This document shows, one piece after another, positions 37,037-45,063 of a stretch of DNA of 64,000 nucleotides (position 1 is the stretch's first letter; each line of letters starts with the position of its first letter). The notes beneath the pieces were generated by a model, which ran no database searches, was not told the DNA's origin, and saw nothing but the letters and a program-made list of their open reading frames with translations. The translations under genes and the position numbers were made by a program. Source of the DNA: an uncultured Bryobacteraceae bacterium. GTDB taxonomy: Bacteria > Acidobacteriota > Terriglobia > Bryobacterales > Bryobacteraceae. The stretch covers positions 170,540 through 234,539 of the forward strand of contig CALKXJ010000016.1 in assembly GCA_938003835.1 (NCBI GenBank). The letters are read 5' to 3'.

Positions 37037-37899
37037 TTTCCGCCCGCCGTCTTCAGCCGGCGGCAGCCGACCAGCCGCTCGTTCCAGGGGGCTTCATCCA
37101 GCCGGCTGATCTGGACCACCGGCCGCCCGTGGGAGGTGGCGTGGATGAACTCGCCGCCGCCGATGTACATGCCGGTGTGGTTGACCTTCTCCGGGGTGTC
37201 CCCGAAGTAGAGCAGGTCGCCCGGCCGCAAATCCTGGGGCGCCACCGGCTCGGAGCCCTCCCAGCGGGACTGCGGCGCCGAATCGCGCGGCATGAGCACG
37301 CCGCGACGGCGACCGAGCATCTGCATGAAGCCCGAGCAATCGAAGCCGTAGGTCGAGGTGCCGCCCCACAAGTATGGCAGCCCCACGAACCGCCGCGCCA
37401 GAGCAATCGTTTCGTCAACGCTCAGGGGACGCTCGTTCAGCGAGACGTCGCCGCGCTGCACCCACGCCGGGCGCCCGTCCACCAGGCGCACCTGGACCCA
37501 ACGCTCCCCCGGCGCCGGAAGCTCGCTGGCAGCTTCGAGCTCGAGGCGGGTTTCGAAGGGAACGGTGAGCAGGGGCCGGCGGCGCGTGATGTCCGGCTCC
37601 TGGTAAAGATTGGCGAACAGGCTGGTTATGGTTGCGACGCGGCCGCCAATCGCATACGGGCCTTCCTGGCGGCGCCAGAGTGAAGCCTCGGTGATCCAGC
37701 CGGTGTAATCATCCGGGGTGCGGGCCCGGACCCAACCTGAGGCTTGCTCGAGGACGGAAACAGTAACACCGTAGAGGGCCTGCGAAACCACGCCCGCCTC
37801 CTCCGAGGGACGGGCATACATGTTGGCAACGGGAATCTGAACCACCCATGCCGCCTCGAGCGCCGCCAGCGCGGCGAGAGTGCCTGCCGCGAGGCTCAT
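37033..37899 (-). CDS. NlpC/P60 (C40) peptidase with SH3 domains
   Basis: 288 aa, exported by a short signal peptide. Two SH3-like domains (about 20-75 and 85-152) precede an NlpC/P60 cysteine peptidase with Cys188 (TYGFDCSGF), His241 (VNHTGMYIGG) and His253 (FIHATSHG). The architecture is that of gamma-D-glutamyl-diamino-acid endopeptidases such as YkfC, which release L-Ala-D-Glu from cell-wall peptides. The epimerase gene follows with a four-base overlap, so the two likely process muropeptides together. Confidence 0.9.
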   Translation of the reverse strand: MSLAAGTLAALAALEAAWVVQIPVANMYARPSEEAGVVSQALYGVTVSVLEQASGWVRARTPDDYTGWITEASLWRRQEGPYAIGGRVATITSLFANLYQEPDITRRRPLLTVPFETRLELEAASELPAPGERWVQVRLVDGRPAWVQRGDVSLNERPLSVDETIALARRFVGLPYLWGGTSTYGFDCSGFMQMLGRRRGVLMPRDSAPQSRWEGSEPVAPQDLRPGDLLYFGDTPEKVNHTGMYIGGGEFIHATSHGRPVVQISRLDEAPWNERLVGCRRLKTAGGK

Positions 37900-37950
37900 C
37901 TCTTCGATGCCGCACTGCCGGCGCTCGCCTGGCCGTCCGGGAACAAGGCC

Positions 37951-38304
37951 CTACTCCACCGTTACTTTGACAGGCTGCTCGATCAGCTTCGGATCGTTGC
38001 CGGCAGTGAGAATCATCAAGCTGAACCGGCCCGGCTTCACATCCGCCGGAATCTTGAACTTGATGGTGGTCGCCGTCTGCTCGGTGATCTCGGTCTTATA
38101 GTCCGTCTTGCCGTCCGTCAGGAACAGGGCTTTCACCGTGGAGGCCTCGAGGTTCTCTCCCGCGACCGTCAGCACGTCCCCCACCTTGCCGGTATCCGGA
38201 GTGACTTCGTTGAGTTTTGGAAACGCCGCTTGCGCGGCGGCCGGGGTGGGAGCGACGGTGGCAATCAGAAGGATCAGCGCTGCCAGGATTAAAGAGCTTC
38301 TCAT
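37951..38304 (-). CDS. Secreted IPT/TIG-domain protein, 117 aa
   Basis: Signal peptide (LILAALILLIATVAPTPAAAQA) followed by one IPT/TIG Ig-like domain (PKLNEVTPDTGKVGDVLTVAGENL ending VKVTVE). Such domains are structural or ligand-binding modules in larger surface proteins; a free single domain has no defined role. GGGAGGTGG precedes the ATG, and weak TTGCAT/TAGCAT elements at 17-bp spacing (38326-38354) lie upstream. It precedes the NlpC/P60 gene by 51 bases. Confidence 0.78.
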   Translation of the reverse strand: MRSSLILAALILLIATVAPTPAAAQAAFPKLNEVTPDTGKVGDVLTVAGENLEASTVKALFLTDGKTDYKTEITEQTATTIKFKIPADVKPGRFSLMILTAGNDPKLIEQPVKVTVE

Positions 38305-38442
38305 CTCGAACCACCTCCCATCACGATGCTAGTCCGAATTTCAGCCGAATGCAAGCCGGAGAAACACCTGAGTCCGGCCCTCGCGGCGGCGCATCTTACA
38401 ATTGGAAAGGAAGTGCGCCCCGGAGCGCGACGCCCTGGGTTG

Positions 38443-39372
38443 ATGAGCTGGACCAGACGAGCCTGGCTTTCCGGAATCGGTATTGGTGGCGTGGGCATCC
38501 TCGCCGCCATGGCTTACCGCACCGCTCCTCGATTCTGGCATCAATATTTCAAGGAGATGCGACGCCCGGTGGACCCGCCCCCGCTCAAGCCGGATCTTGC
38601 CGCGTGGACCGACTCGGGGCTGCACGCGGCCTGGCTGGGGCACGCGACGCTGCTGCTGAAGCTCGACGGCTTCACCATCCTCACCGACCCGGTCTTCAGC
38701 GAGCGCGCCGGGATCCATCTGGGACCCGTCACGCTGGGAATCAAGCGCCTGGTGGCGCCGCCGCTCGGCCCCGAAGAGCTGCCCAAACTGGATCTCATCC
38801 TGCTGTCGCACGCCCACATGGATCACTTTGACATCCGTACGCTGCGGCAACTGGAGGGCCGCGCTCCCGTGGTGACCGCCCGGGAGACGAGCGACCTGAT
38901 CCGTGCAGAGCGATATCCGCAGGTGCACGAGCTTGGCTGGGGCGAAGCCGTCCGCATCGGCCCCGCCGTAGTCCGCGCGGTTCAGGTGAACCACTGGGGC
39001 GCCCGGGTGCGCACGGACACGTACCGGGGCTACAACGGCTATCTGGTCGAAGCAGGCCGCTGGCGCGTGCTGTTTGCCGGCGACACCGCCGACACCGACC
39101 TGTTTCGCCGGCTTCGCAGCCGGCGCGGCATCGATCTGGCAGTGATGCCGATCGGCGCCTACAATCCCTGGATCCGCTACCACTGCACGCCCGAGCAGGC
39201 CTGGCGCATGGCCAACGAGGCGGGCGCCGAGTTCGTCGCCCCGGTCCACCACCGCACCTTCACGCTCAGCAGCGAGCCGCTCGACGAGCCGATCGAGCGC
39301 CTGCGCGCGGCGGCGGGCCGTCACGAGGACCGGATCGCGCTCGAGCACATCGGCCAGGAGTTCCGGCTGTAA
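38443..39372 (+). CDS. Metallo-beta-lactamase-fold hydrolase (UlaG/NAPE-PLD-like)
   Basis: 309 aa. N-terminal signal or anchor (RRAWLSGIGIGGVGILAAMAY), then the metal-binding core: AWLGHATLLLKLDGFTILTDP, SHAHMDHFD (HxHxDH), a later GDTADTD Asp and HHRTF. The order fits the UlaG or N-acylphosphatidylethanolamine phospholipase D-like branch. Substrate unknown; the anchor places it at the membrane outside the cytoplasm. The ATG at 38443 is preferred to a longer frame (38326) whose extra residues have no features. Confidence 0.82.
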   Translation: MSWTRRAWLSGIGIGGVGILAAMAYRTAPRFWHQYFKEMRRPVDPPPLKPDLAAWTDSGLHAAWLGHATLLLKLDGFTILTDPVFSERAGIHLGPVTLGIKRLVAPPLGPEELPKLDLILLSHAHMDHFDIRTLRQLEGRAPVVTARETSDLIRAERYPQVHELGWGEAVRIGPAVVRAVQVNHWGARVRTDTYRGYNGYLVEAGRWRVLFAGDTADTDLFRRLRSRRGIDLAVMPIGAYNPWIRYHCTPEQAWRMANEAGAEFVAPVHHRTFTLSSEPLDEPIERLRAAAGRHEDRIALEHIGQEFRL

Positions 39373-39405
39373 TTCCCAGGGCCCGCGGCGCGGCCCGAGT
39401 CGGTC

Positions 39406-39411
39406 TATAAT
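39406..39411 (+). promoter_or_regulatory. Consensus -10 box before the GH14/GH42-like gene
   Basis: A perfect TATAAT (39406-39411) lies 30 bases upstream of the ATG at 39442. No -35-like element is seen at 16-18 bases. Confidence 0.5.
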
Positions 39412-39441
39412 CCTGGTTTCTTGCCGCAAAGGCGCCGGCTC

Positions 39442-41679
39442 ATGAAACCGCTATTGATCTTTGTGCTCGCCTGCCTTGCCTCAAAAGCCGCCGTTGTCGC
39501 GCGCTGGGAAGCCGGCGGACCCGCGTCCGGGATCGAGTTAGAACGGGGGCCGGCATCGCCCTGGACGCTCGAGCGGAGCCCCTACGGGACGGTGGCGGCG
39601 CTCGAGCCGTCGCGGGATTCCTACAGCCGCGCCGCGTTTCAAGTCAAGCTGCTGCAAGCTCTTCCCGGATCGCAGTGGCTGGTGGTGGAGTACGTCGACG
39701 AAGGCTTCGGCCTCATCAGTACCGAGCCGGGCGCCCCGCAGGCGCGCCAGTGGGGCGTGGCGCGCCTGGGAACGGGCAAGCTCCGCCGCGCCGTCTTCGG
39801 CTACGCCGGAGGCGGGCCTGGCGCTTCGATCCGCCTCTATGGCGTGACCCGCCTGCGGGCCCTTACCCTGAGCGACACCGAGCCCGAGCGCGAGCCGATG
39901 CCCGACGTAGCGCCGGCAGTGCGCCTGCGGCGCCCGGTCGAGCTCGTCACCACCGCGGGCGCCGACGCGCGCACGCCGGAAGGCCTCGAAGAGGCGCTCG
40001 CCACCATGCGCAACCTGCTGCCGCTCATGCGCGCACTGGGCTTCAACGGCGTCGAGAGTTACGTCAAGTGGAATTTCGTCGAGCGCTCGCCCGGCGTCTT
40101 CGACTGGAGCTTTTACGACGCCATCAACGACGAGCTCGACCGGCACGGCCTGGGCTGGTTTCCCCTGCTGATCGCCGGTTCCGCCTATGCCCTTCCGGCC
40201 TGGTTTCACGATTCGGAAGACAACGCCGGTTTCATGTGCCTGGAGCACGGGATGCGCAATGACATCCAGTCGATCTTTTGCGGCCTCCAGGATAAGTATG
40301 TAAAGCGGTTCCTCGCCGAGTTCGGCCGCCACTACGGCCGGCGGAAAACGCTTCTCGGCGTGCGCCTCGGCCCCAGCGGCAACTATGGCGAGGCGCAGTA
40401 TCCGGCCCGCGGCGACTGGGGTTACCAGTGGGGACCGATTCACACCCACATCGGCTACTGGGCGGCCGACCCCTGCGCCCAGCGCCATTTTCGCGCATGG
40501 CTCCGCCGGCGCTATCGCTCGATCGAGGCGCTCAACGAGGCCTGGGGCGAGCGCTACCGCTCCTTCGAAGAGATCACCACCTTCCTGCCGGCCACCGCGC
40601 TGGCGCGGCGCAAGCGCGTCGACTTTGCCGACTGGTACATGGGCTCGATGAGCCTCTGGTGCGAGCAATGGGCCGCGTGGGCGCGCGAGGCGCTCCCCCA
40701 AGCGGTGATCGATCAGTCGAGCGGCGGCTGGGGACCCATCGAGATCGGCACCGACTACAGCTTTCAGGCGCGCAGCATGGCGCGGCTCGGCGGCGGCATC
40801 CGGCTCACCAACGAAAGCGACAATTTCGCCGATAACTTCGCCATCACCCGCATGGCCTCCTCGGCGGCGCGTTTCTACGGAGCTCCGCTCGGCTACGAGC
40901 CCGGCGGCTTCGGCAGCGCGCGCGGCGTCATCGCGCGCCTCTACAACATGCTGACCAACGGCGGCGAGCACCTTTTCTACTACCACGCGAACCTCGTCGG
41001 CAACGATCAGGCCATCGACCGCTGGCTCGAGGCGGCGCCGCTGCTCGACGAGCGCGCCAGGCCCGTCATCGACGTGGCGGCCTTCTATCCCGACACCACC
41101 ATCAAGCTCGACGACGAGCCGCTGCGCTTCCGCTGGGGTTCCGTCTTCCTGGTGAAAGCGCAGGCGCTGCGTTCGGCTCTCGATTATGACTTCGTGAGCG
41201 AGCAGATGATCGACGACGGCGCGCTCGATCGTTACCGGGTGCTTGTCTTCCTCTGGGGGTATGTGACCGAGCGGCGGATCCTCGAACGGATCGACCGGTG
41301 GGTCCAGGCAGGCGGCACGCTCATCTATCCGACGCAGCCGCGCGGCCTGCTCGAGACCATCGAGGGTGACCAGAACATCTCGCGAAAGTGGCGGCAGGGG
41401 GAGACGGGCAAAGGCAGCGTGATTTTCTATCCGGGCGATCCGGTGCCAGGTGAGTATTACGCCCGTTTCATCCGGAGCGAGCTGAGGCGGCTCGGCTCCC
41501 TGCGACCGCAAATCCGCCGGGCGCTCGAGATCGAAAAGCCCGAATTCGTCTACTGGAGCGTGCTCGAAAACGGCCGTCTGGCGCTACTCAATTTCGAGGA
41601 CGATGAGGCCCACGTCCGGCTGGCCGGCGGCCGGAGTCTTCGCCTGCCGCCATATCGGATCGCGCTGGTTACCGACTAG
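39442..41679 (+). CDS. Secreted GH14/GH42-like glycoside hydrolase
   Basis: 745 aa with signal peptide (MKPLLIFVLACLASKAA). An N-terminal beta domain (about 20-165) precedes a (beta/alpha)8 barrel: FNGVESYVKWNFVERSPGVFDWSFYD, a catalytic-acid region LGPSGNYGEAQYP that resembles the GPxGE motif of beta-amylases and related GH42 enzymes, and RLTNESDNFADNF with a possible nucleophile Glu. The C-terminus (FYPDTTIKL ... WVQAGGTLIYPTQ ... LPPYRIALV) resembles the trimerisation and beta domains of GH42 beta-galactosidases. Specificity cannot be assigned. The ATG at 39442 is chosen over TTG 39421 because it opens the signal peptide. Confidence 0.8.
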   Translation: MKPLLIFVLACLASKAAVVARWEAGGPASGIELERGPASPWTLERSPYGTVAALEPSRDSYSRAAFQVKLLQALPGSQWLVVEYVDEGFGLISTEPGAPQARQWGVARLGTGKLRRAVFGYAGGGPGASIRLYGVTRLRALTLSDTEPEREPMPDVAPAVRLRRPVELVTTAGADARTPEGLEEALATMRNLLPLMRALGFNGVESYVKWNFVERSPGVFDWSFYDAINDELDRHGLGWFPLLIAGSAYALPAWFHDSEDNAGFMCLEHGMRNDIQSIFCGLQDKYVKRFLAEFGRHYGRRKTLLGVRLGPSGNYGEAQYPARGDWGYQWGPIHTHIGYWAADPCAQRHFRAWLRRRYRSIEALNEAWGERYRSFEEITTFLPATALARRKRVDFADWYMGSMSLWCEQWAAWAREALPQAVIDQSSGGWGPIEIGTDYSFQARSMARLGGGIRLTNESDNFADNFAITRMASSAARFYGAPLGYEPGGFGSARGVIARLYNMLTNGGEHLFYYHANLVGNDQAIDRWLEAAPLLDERARPVIDVAAFYPDTTIKLDDEPLRFRWGSVFLVKAQALRSALDYDFVSEQMIDDGALDRYRVLVFLWGYVTERRILERIDRWVQAGGTLIYPTQPRGLLETIEGDQNISRKWRQGETGKGSVIFYPGDPVPGEYYARFIRSELRRLGSLRPQIRRALEIEKPEFVYWSVLENGRLALLNFEDDEAHVRLAGGRSLRLPPYRIALVTD

Positions 41680-41700
41680 CGCGCGAGCCGCCCAACCCTG

Positions 41701-42150
41701 TCACGCCGCGTAGCTCAGCGGCGGACGCTCCGGCTGTGGCAGCCTCGCCGCCGGCGCCATCCAGCCGCGCTGGTCGTTCCAGAACAGCCAGGCGAGACCG
41801 ACGATCCGAAGCATCTCCGCCCGGTCGAACGGCTTGGGAACGAAATCGTAGGCGCCCAGGTTGAGCACCGTCGCCCAGAGCGCGGCGTCGACCTGTTCGG
41901 AGGCGACGATCAGCACGGGTGCGCGCGGCAGTTCACGCGTCCGCTCGAGCAGGTCACGCCAGTCGCCATCCGGCAAGCGGGTCTCGGAGACGATCACCGA
42001 AGCCGGAGCGCGCTCGATCTCGGTCAGGGCTTCGCCCAGAGTGCGGGCGTGGCGGACCCTCCAGTTGGTCTGGCGGAAAATTTGCTGAAAAGCGCTGTGA
42101 TCTGCCTCGAAAGGGCTGACAAGCAGGACGTCGACCTGATGGTTCACCAT
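41701..42150 (-). CDS. Degenerate receiver-domain protein with Glu at the phosphoacceptor position
   Basis: 149 aa, one CheY-like domain (about 5-122). The acidic patch is lost (LLVSPFEAD), the phosphoacceptor position is Glu56 in SVIVSETRLPDGDW, and Lys106 of VPKPFD is kept. This makes a second receiver in the window with Asp replaced by Glu. The Pro/Arg-rich C-terminus has no output domain. It converges with the hydrolase gene at 21 bases and has a 152-base leader toward the DUF5715 gene. Confidence 0.82.
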   Translation of the reverse strand: MVNHQVDVLLVSPFEADHSAFQQIFRQTNWRVRHARTLGEALTEIERAPASVIVSETRLPDGDWRDLLERTRELPRAPVLIVASEQVDAALWATVLNLGAYDFVPKPFDRAEMLRIVGLAWLFWNDQRGWMAPAARLPQPERPPLSYAA

Positions 42151-42302
42151 GGGGACCTACTATCTGGGTTCCCGCAGCCGACTCCCACTCTCCATTCACG
42201 TGACGGAGTCGGGCCCCCTTTGGGACCGCAGGCCCAAGTTTTCCACCTGTTAGACGGCGCAGATCTGCGGAGCGTTACGAAAAGCCTCGAGATGGCCGCG
42301 CC

Positions 42303-42953
42303 CTACTCCGCTGCGCCCGACCGCTTGCCGGTCCGCGCAGCCACGTAGTCGGTGTAATTGCGGAACACCATGATGTGGAAGGTGGGCTGGGAAAACTCTT
42401 CCACGGCGTAAAGGTAGCCCTGCTCCTTGAGCGCGTGCAGCACCCCGCGCATCCACTCGATCTGCTCGGCGCTCATGCCGGCTTTCGAGATGTCGAGCGT
42501 CGCGCCGGTCAGGTGCGAGGACCGCCGCGGCCCGTGAGCGTCGGCGGCGTTGGTGTTGCGCCCCGCCAGCCGGGCCTGCATGGAGGCGGTCCGGACCATG
42601 CTGGTGACGCGCAGCGGTTTCTTGAAGCGGGCGTAGTGCTGGCGGCTAAGCCGGTCGAGGAAGAGTTTGCTCCACGGGCGCAGATAGTGATAATCGCGCG
42701 GAATGTAACGCGTGTAGTAGTAACGGGTGCGAGGCGGCACGGGCTCGAGCAGCCCGGCGCGGACGAAGCGGCGGAGCATGGCCCGGTCCCGGATCCGCGA
42801 GAGATTCTCCTCATCAGCGCGTTGGTTTTGGGTGAGCTGGGAGGAGGGCTTGGCGCGGAGCAGGTCGGCCGAGGCGGGTTCGAGCACGCCCGGCGGGAAG
42901 GCGACGACCAGCAGTGGCAGCAAAAGGGCCGGTTTTGCTGTCATCTCTTTCAA
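42303..42953 (-). CDS. DUF5715/M15-like peptidase-type protein
   Basis: 216 aa with an N-terminal signal or anchor. The core LRVTSMVRTASMQARL, SSHLTGATLDISKAG (His and Asp of an M15-like zinc site), EQIEWMRGVL and QPTFHIMVF (second His) fit the DUF5715 family, which is related to D-Ala-D-Ala or L,D-peptidases. A cell-wall peptidase role is inferred. A minus-strand promoter is likely at 42971-42999 (TTGCCA, 17 bases, TAAATC). It diverges from the cyclophilin gene. Confidence 0.8.
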   Translation of the reverse strand: MKEMTAKPALLLPLLVVAFPPGVLEPASADLLRAKPSSQLTQNQRADEENLSRIRDRAMLRRFVRAGLLEPVPPRTRYYYTRYIPRDYHYLRPWSKLFLDRLSRQHYARFKKPLRVTSMVRTASMQARLAGRNTNAADAHGPRRSSHLTGATLDISKAGMSAEQIEWMRGVLHALKEQGYLYAVEEFSQPTFHIMVFRNYTDYVAARTGKRSGAAE

Positions 42954-42970
42954 CTTAACAAATTACATGC

Positions 42971-42999
42971 GATTTAAGCTCAGAAATCGGGCCTGGCAA
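42971..42999 (-). promoter_or_regulatory. Promoter of the DUF5715 gene
   Basis: Minus-strand TTGCCA (42994-42999, five of six) and TAAATC (42971-42976) at 17-bp spacing, with the predicted start about ten bases before the ATG at 42953. Confidence 0.4.
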
Positions 43000-43082
43000 A
43001 AGAAATTCGCCGCTCGAGGGCGCGCCCTCCGGCGGAGTCCGGCCTGAGGGAGTAAGATAGGGAGGAGGCACCGAGACCAGCC

Positions 43083-43871
43083 ATGAGGAATCCCTGGAAC
43101 CGCACGTTGATCGCCTGGCTGGCGAGCGGAGCGCTGGTGGCCGCCGCCCTGCTGGCTTCCGGCTGCCGCGAGCAACCGCGGGCGCCCGAGAAGCCGGCCG
43201 AGACGGCCAAGCCGGCCGAGGCGCCGCCGCCCGCCCCTCCACCGGAAGCCGCGAAGGAGAAACCGAAGGAAAAACCGATGGAACCAGCCAAACCTGAAGC
43301 CGCCAAGCCCGCACCGGCGCGCGCGCTGCTCAATCCGGCCAAACTGAATGAGAAGGCCCCGGAGACCTATACGGTGGTCTTCGACACGAGCAAAGGAACG
43401 GTCAAGATTCAGGTCGAACGTGCCTGGGCGCCGCTCGGAGCGGACCGTTTCTACAACCTGGTCAAGAACGGTTTTTACGACGGGGCCCGGTTTTTCCGCA
43501 TCGTGCCGAACTTCGTTGTGCAGTTCGGTTTGAACGGCGATCCGGCGGTGAATGCCGCCTGGGAGGACGCCCGCATCAAGGACGATCCGGTGCTCAAGAC
43601 CAACCGCAGGGGAGCGGTGACGTTCGCCACCGCGGGCCCGAACACGCGCACGACACAGGTGTTCATCAACCTGCGCGCGAACGCCTTCCTCGATCAGCAG
43701 GGCTTTGCGCCCTTCGGCCAGGTGGTGGAGGGCATGGAGGTCATCGACAGCCTCTATTCGGGCTACGGCGAGTCGCCGGATCAGGGCATGATCCGGACGC
43801 AGGGGAACGCTTATCTGCTCAAGCGTTTCCCGAATCTCGATTACATCAAGAAGGCGACGATCCAGTTCTAG
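43083..43871 (+). CDS. Lipoprotein cyclophilin-type peptidyl-prolyl isomerase
   Basis: 262 aa. Lipobox LLASGC (Cys28), a low-complexity Pro/Glu/Lys/Ala linker (about 30-85) long enough to span part of the periplasm, then a cyclophilin domain (about 95-262): TSKGTVKIQVERAWAP, NGFYDGARFFRIVPNFVVQFG (catalytic Arg and Phe), TTQVFINLRAN and FAPFGQVVEGMEVID. It probably assists folding of exported proteins. AGGAGG lies somewhat far upstream of the ATG. Confidence 0.9.
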   Translation: MRNPWNRTLIAWLASGALVAAALLASGCREQPRAPEKPAETAKPAEAPPPAPPPEAAKEKPKEKPMEPAKPEAAKPAPARALLNPAKLNEKAPETYTVVFDTSKGTVKIQVERAWAPLGADRFYNLVKNGFYDGARFFRIVPNFVVQFGLNGDPAVNAAWEDARIKDDPVLKTNRRGAVTFATAGPNTRTTQVFINLRANAFLDQQGFAPFGQVVEGMEVIDSLYSGYGESPDQGMIRTQGNAYLLKRFPNLDYIKKATIQF

Positions 43872-43901
43872 CGCAGCCGCACGGGCCGGAAGAAATCGGC
43901 G

Positions 43902-44718
43902 CTACGTCGTCTGGCGGAGCCGCCTCCTGGCTTCGGCGGAGACGGCTTTCATGGACTCGGCGGCCGGGCACGGTTCCCCGCCGGTGACACGAATCACGCC
44001 GTCGTCGCCCTTGTCATACTCCCCTCCGAAATGCGAGAGGACGTGGAGAGGCCCCACCTCGATCAACGCCTTCTCGATGGCTGCCGCATCCAGCTTTCTT
44101 TCCAGGCGCGCATCGAAGCACATCTTCAGGTGAGGGGAACCCAGTGCGCGGATCATCCGCATGCAATCGCGGTAACCGGTGATGACCGGCGCGTGGTTCT
44201 CGAGGGCGAGCGTGACCCCGTGCTCGCCGGCAAAGCGCGCCGCCTCGATCATTCCCTGGCGGCACCACTCCCAGGTCTGCTCCTCGGAGAACTCCCGATG
44301 CGCCTCCCGCCAGACCGCCTGCGCGATGTCATAGCGCGCACCGCCTTCTGGCCGGAGCGTGACGCCCGGCCAGGCCAGCAACACGCGGGGCGTGCGGGCG
44401 CTCAACTCCGCCGTCATCTTGATGAGCTCTCGCAGGTAGACTAACTGGCACTCGCGGTGTTCGGGAATGGCACTGCTCAAGTCGCTGCCGGCCGCAACGG
44501 CGTCAATCTCGATGCCTTGATCGCCGGCCAGCCGCCGCAGCCGCCGGCAGGCCTCTCGCGAGGGACCCCGAGGGTTGCCGTGCGGCCGCTTCCCGTCGAT
44601 TTCCACTTCCTGGTAGCCGTATTCCTTCGCCCTTTGAATCAACTCGTCGAGGGTGAGAGCCGCGCCCCGGTACCAGACACAGATACGTGGTGTTGTGCAG
44701 CCCGACCTTCACCTCCAC
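43902..44718 (-). pseudogene. Sugar phosphate isomerase/epimerase, frameshifted near the N-terminus
   Basis: TIM-barrel (AP-endonuclease-2 type) protein. The main frame (44642 to 43902) begins MIQRAKEYGYQEVEIDGKR and keeps LALENHAPV, LKMCFDAR and HFGGEYDKG. The first strand, VKVGLHNTTYLCL, is in a different frame upstream (from GTG 44718); the frames join near 44673-44677, where a two-base deletion would turn the expected CLWYRGAALTLDEL into CLVPGRG. Either the gene is broken or translation starts at an internal ATG that would lack barrel strand 1. It is the last gene of a decayed cluster. Confidence 0.72.
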
Positions 44719-44816
44719 TATCGCGGCGCCTGAGCCGCCCCGCCCCGTTGCTCTCAGGCTCTTCGGCCGGGCGAGCAATCGGCGGCAGGAGAGTCCCCGG
44801 GCACGCGCTCGCCGGT

Positions 44817-45041
44817 TTACACTTCGAACGATTTGAGAGACGCCACGCTCTCCACCGTGAGCTCCCAGCTCTGCTCGACGCATTGGTTCTTCAAGCCGCC
44901 GGTGCGGGCTGCGGCGAAGATTCTGCGCCAGTCGAGGCCACCCTTGCCGACCGCCACCCCGGGGCGCGGCGCGCCCAGGCCGGCGGCCAGGGCGCCTCTT
45001 GCCGAGCCTTGAAGAAACTCTCTTCTTGAAAATTCGGGCAT
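44817..45041 (-). pseudogene. Internally deleted Tat-exported sugar phosphate isomerase remnant
   Basis: 74-aa frame with AAGGAGG before its ATG. It starts with a Tat signal (FSRREFLQGSARGALAAGLG) and runs directly into the C-terminal end of a xylose-isomerase-like TIM-barrel protein (GLDWRRIFAAARTGGLKNQ, then VEQSWELTVESVASLKSF). Family members usually have some 200 residues between these parts, so an in-frame internal deletion is inferred. The reading frame is still open and could make a short exported peptide. Confidence 0.65.
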
Positions 45042-45063
45042 TTCCGCCTCCTTGGGCCGCCGC

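Noticed and set aside
42151..42302. Structured leader of the second receiver gene, considered as a cyclic-di-GMP riboswitch
   Set aside because: A TTGGG/CCCAA stem is present, but the conserved core of known cyclic-di-GMP riboswitches was not found.
44660..44690. Programmed frameshift in the sugar phosphate isomerase
   Set aside because: No slippery heptamer or downstream structure; a two-base deletion explains it, and neighbouring genes are also decayed.
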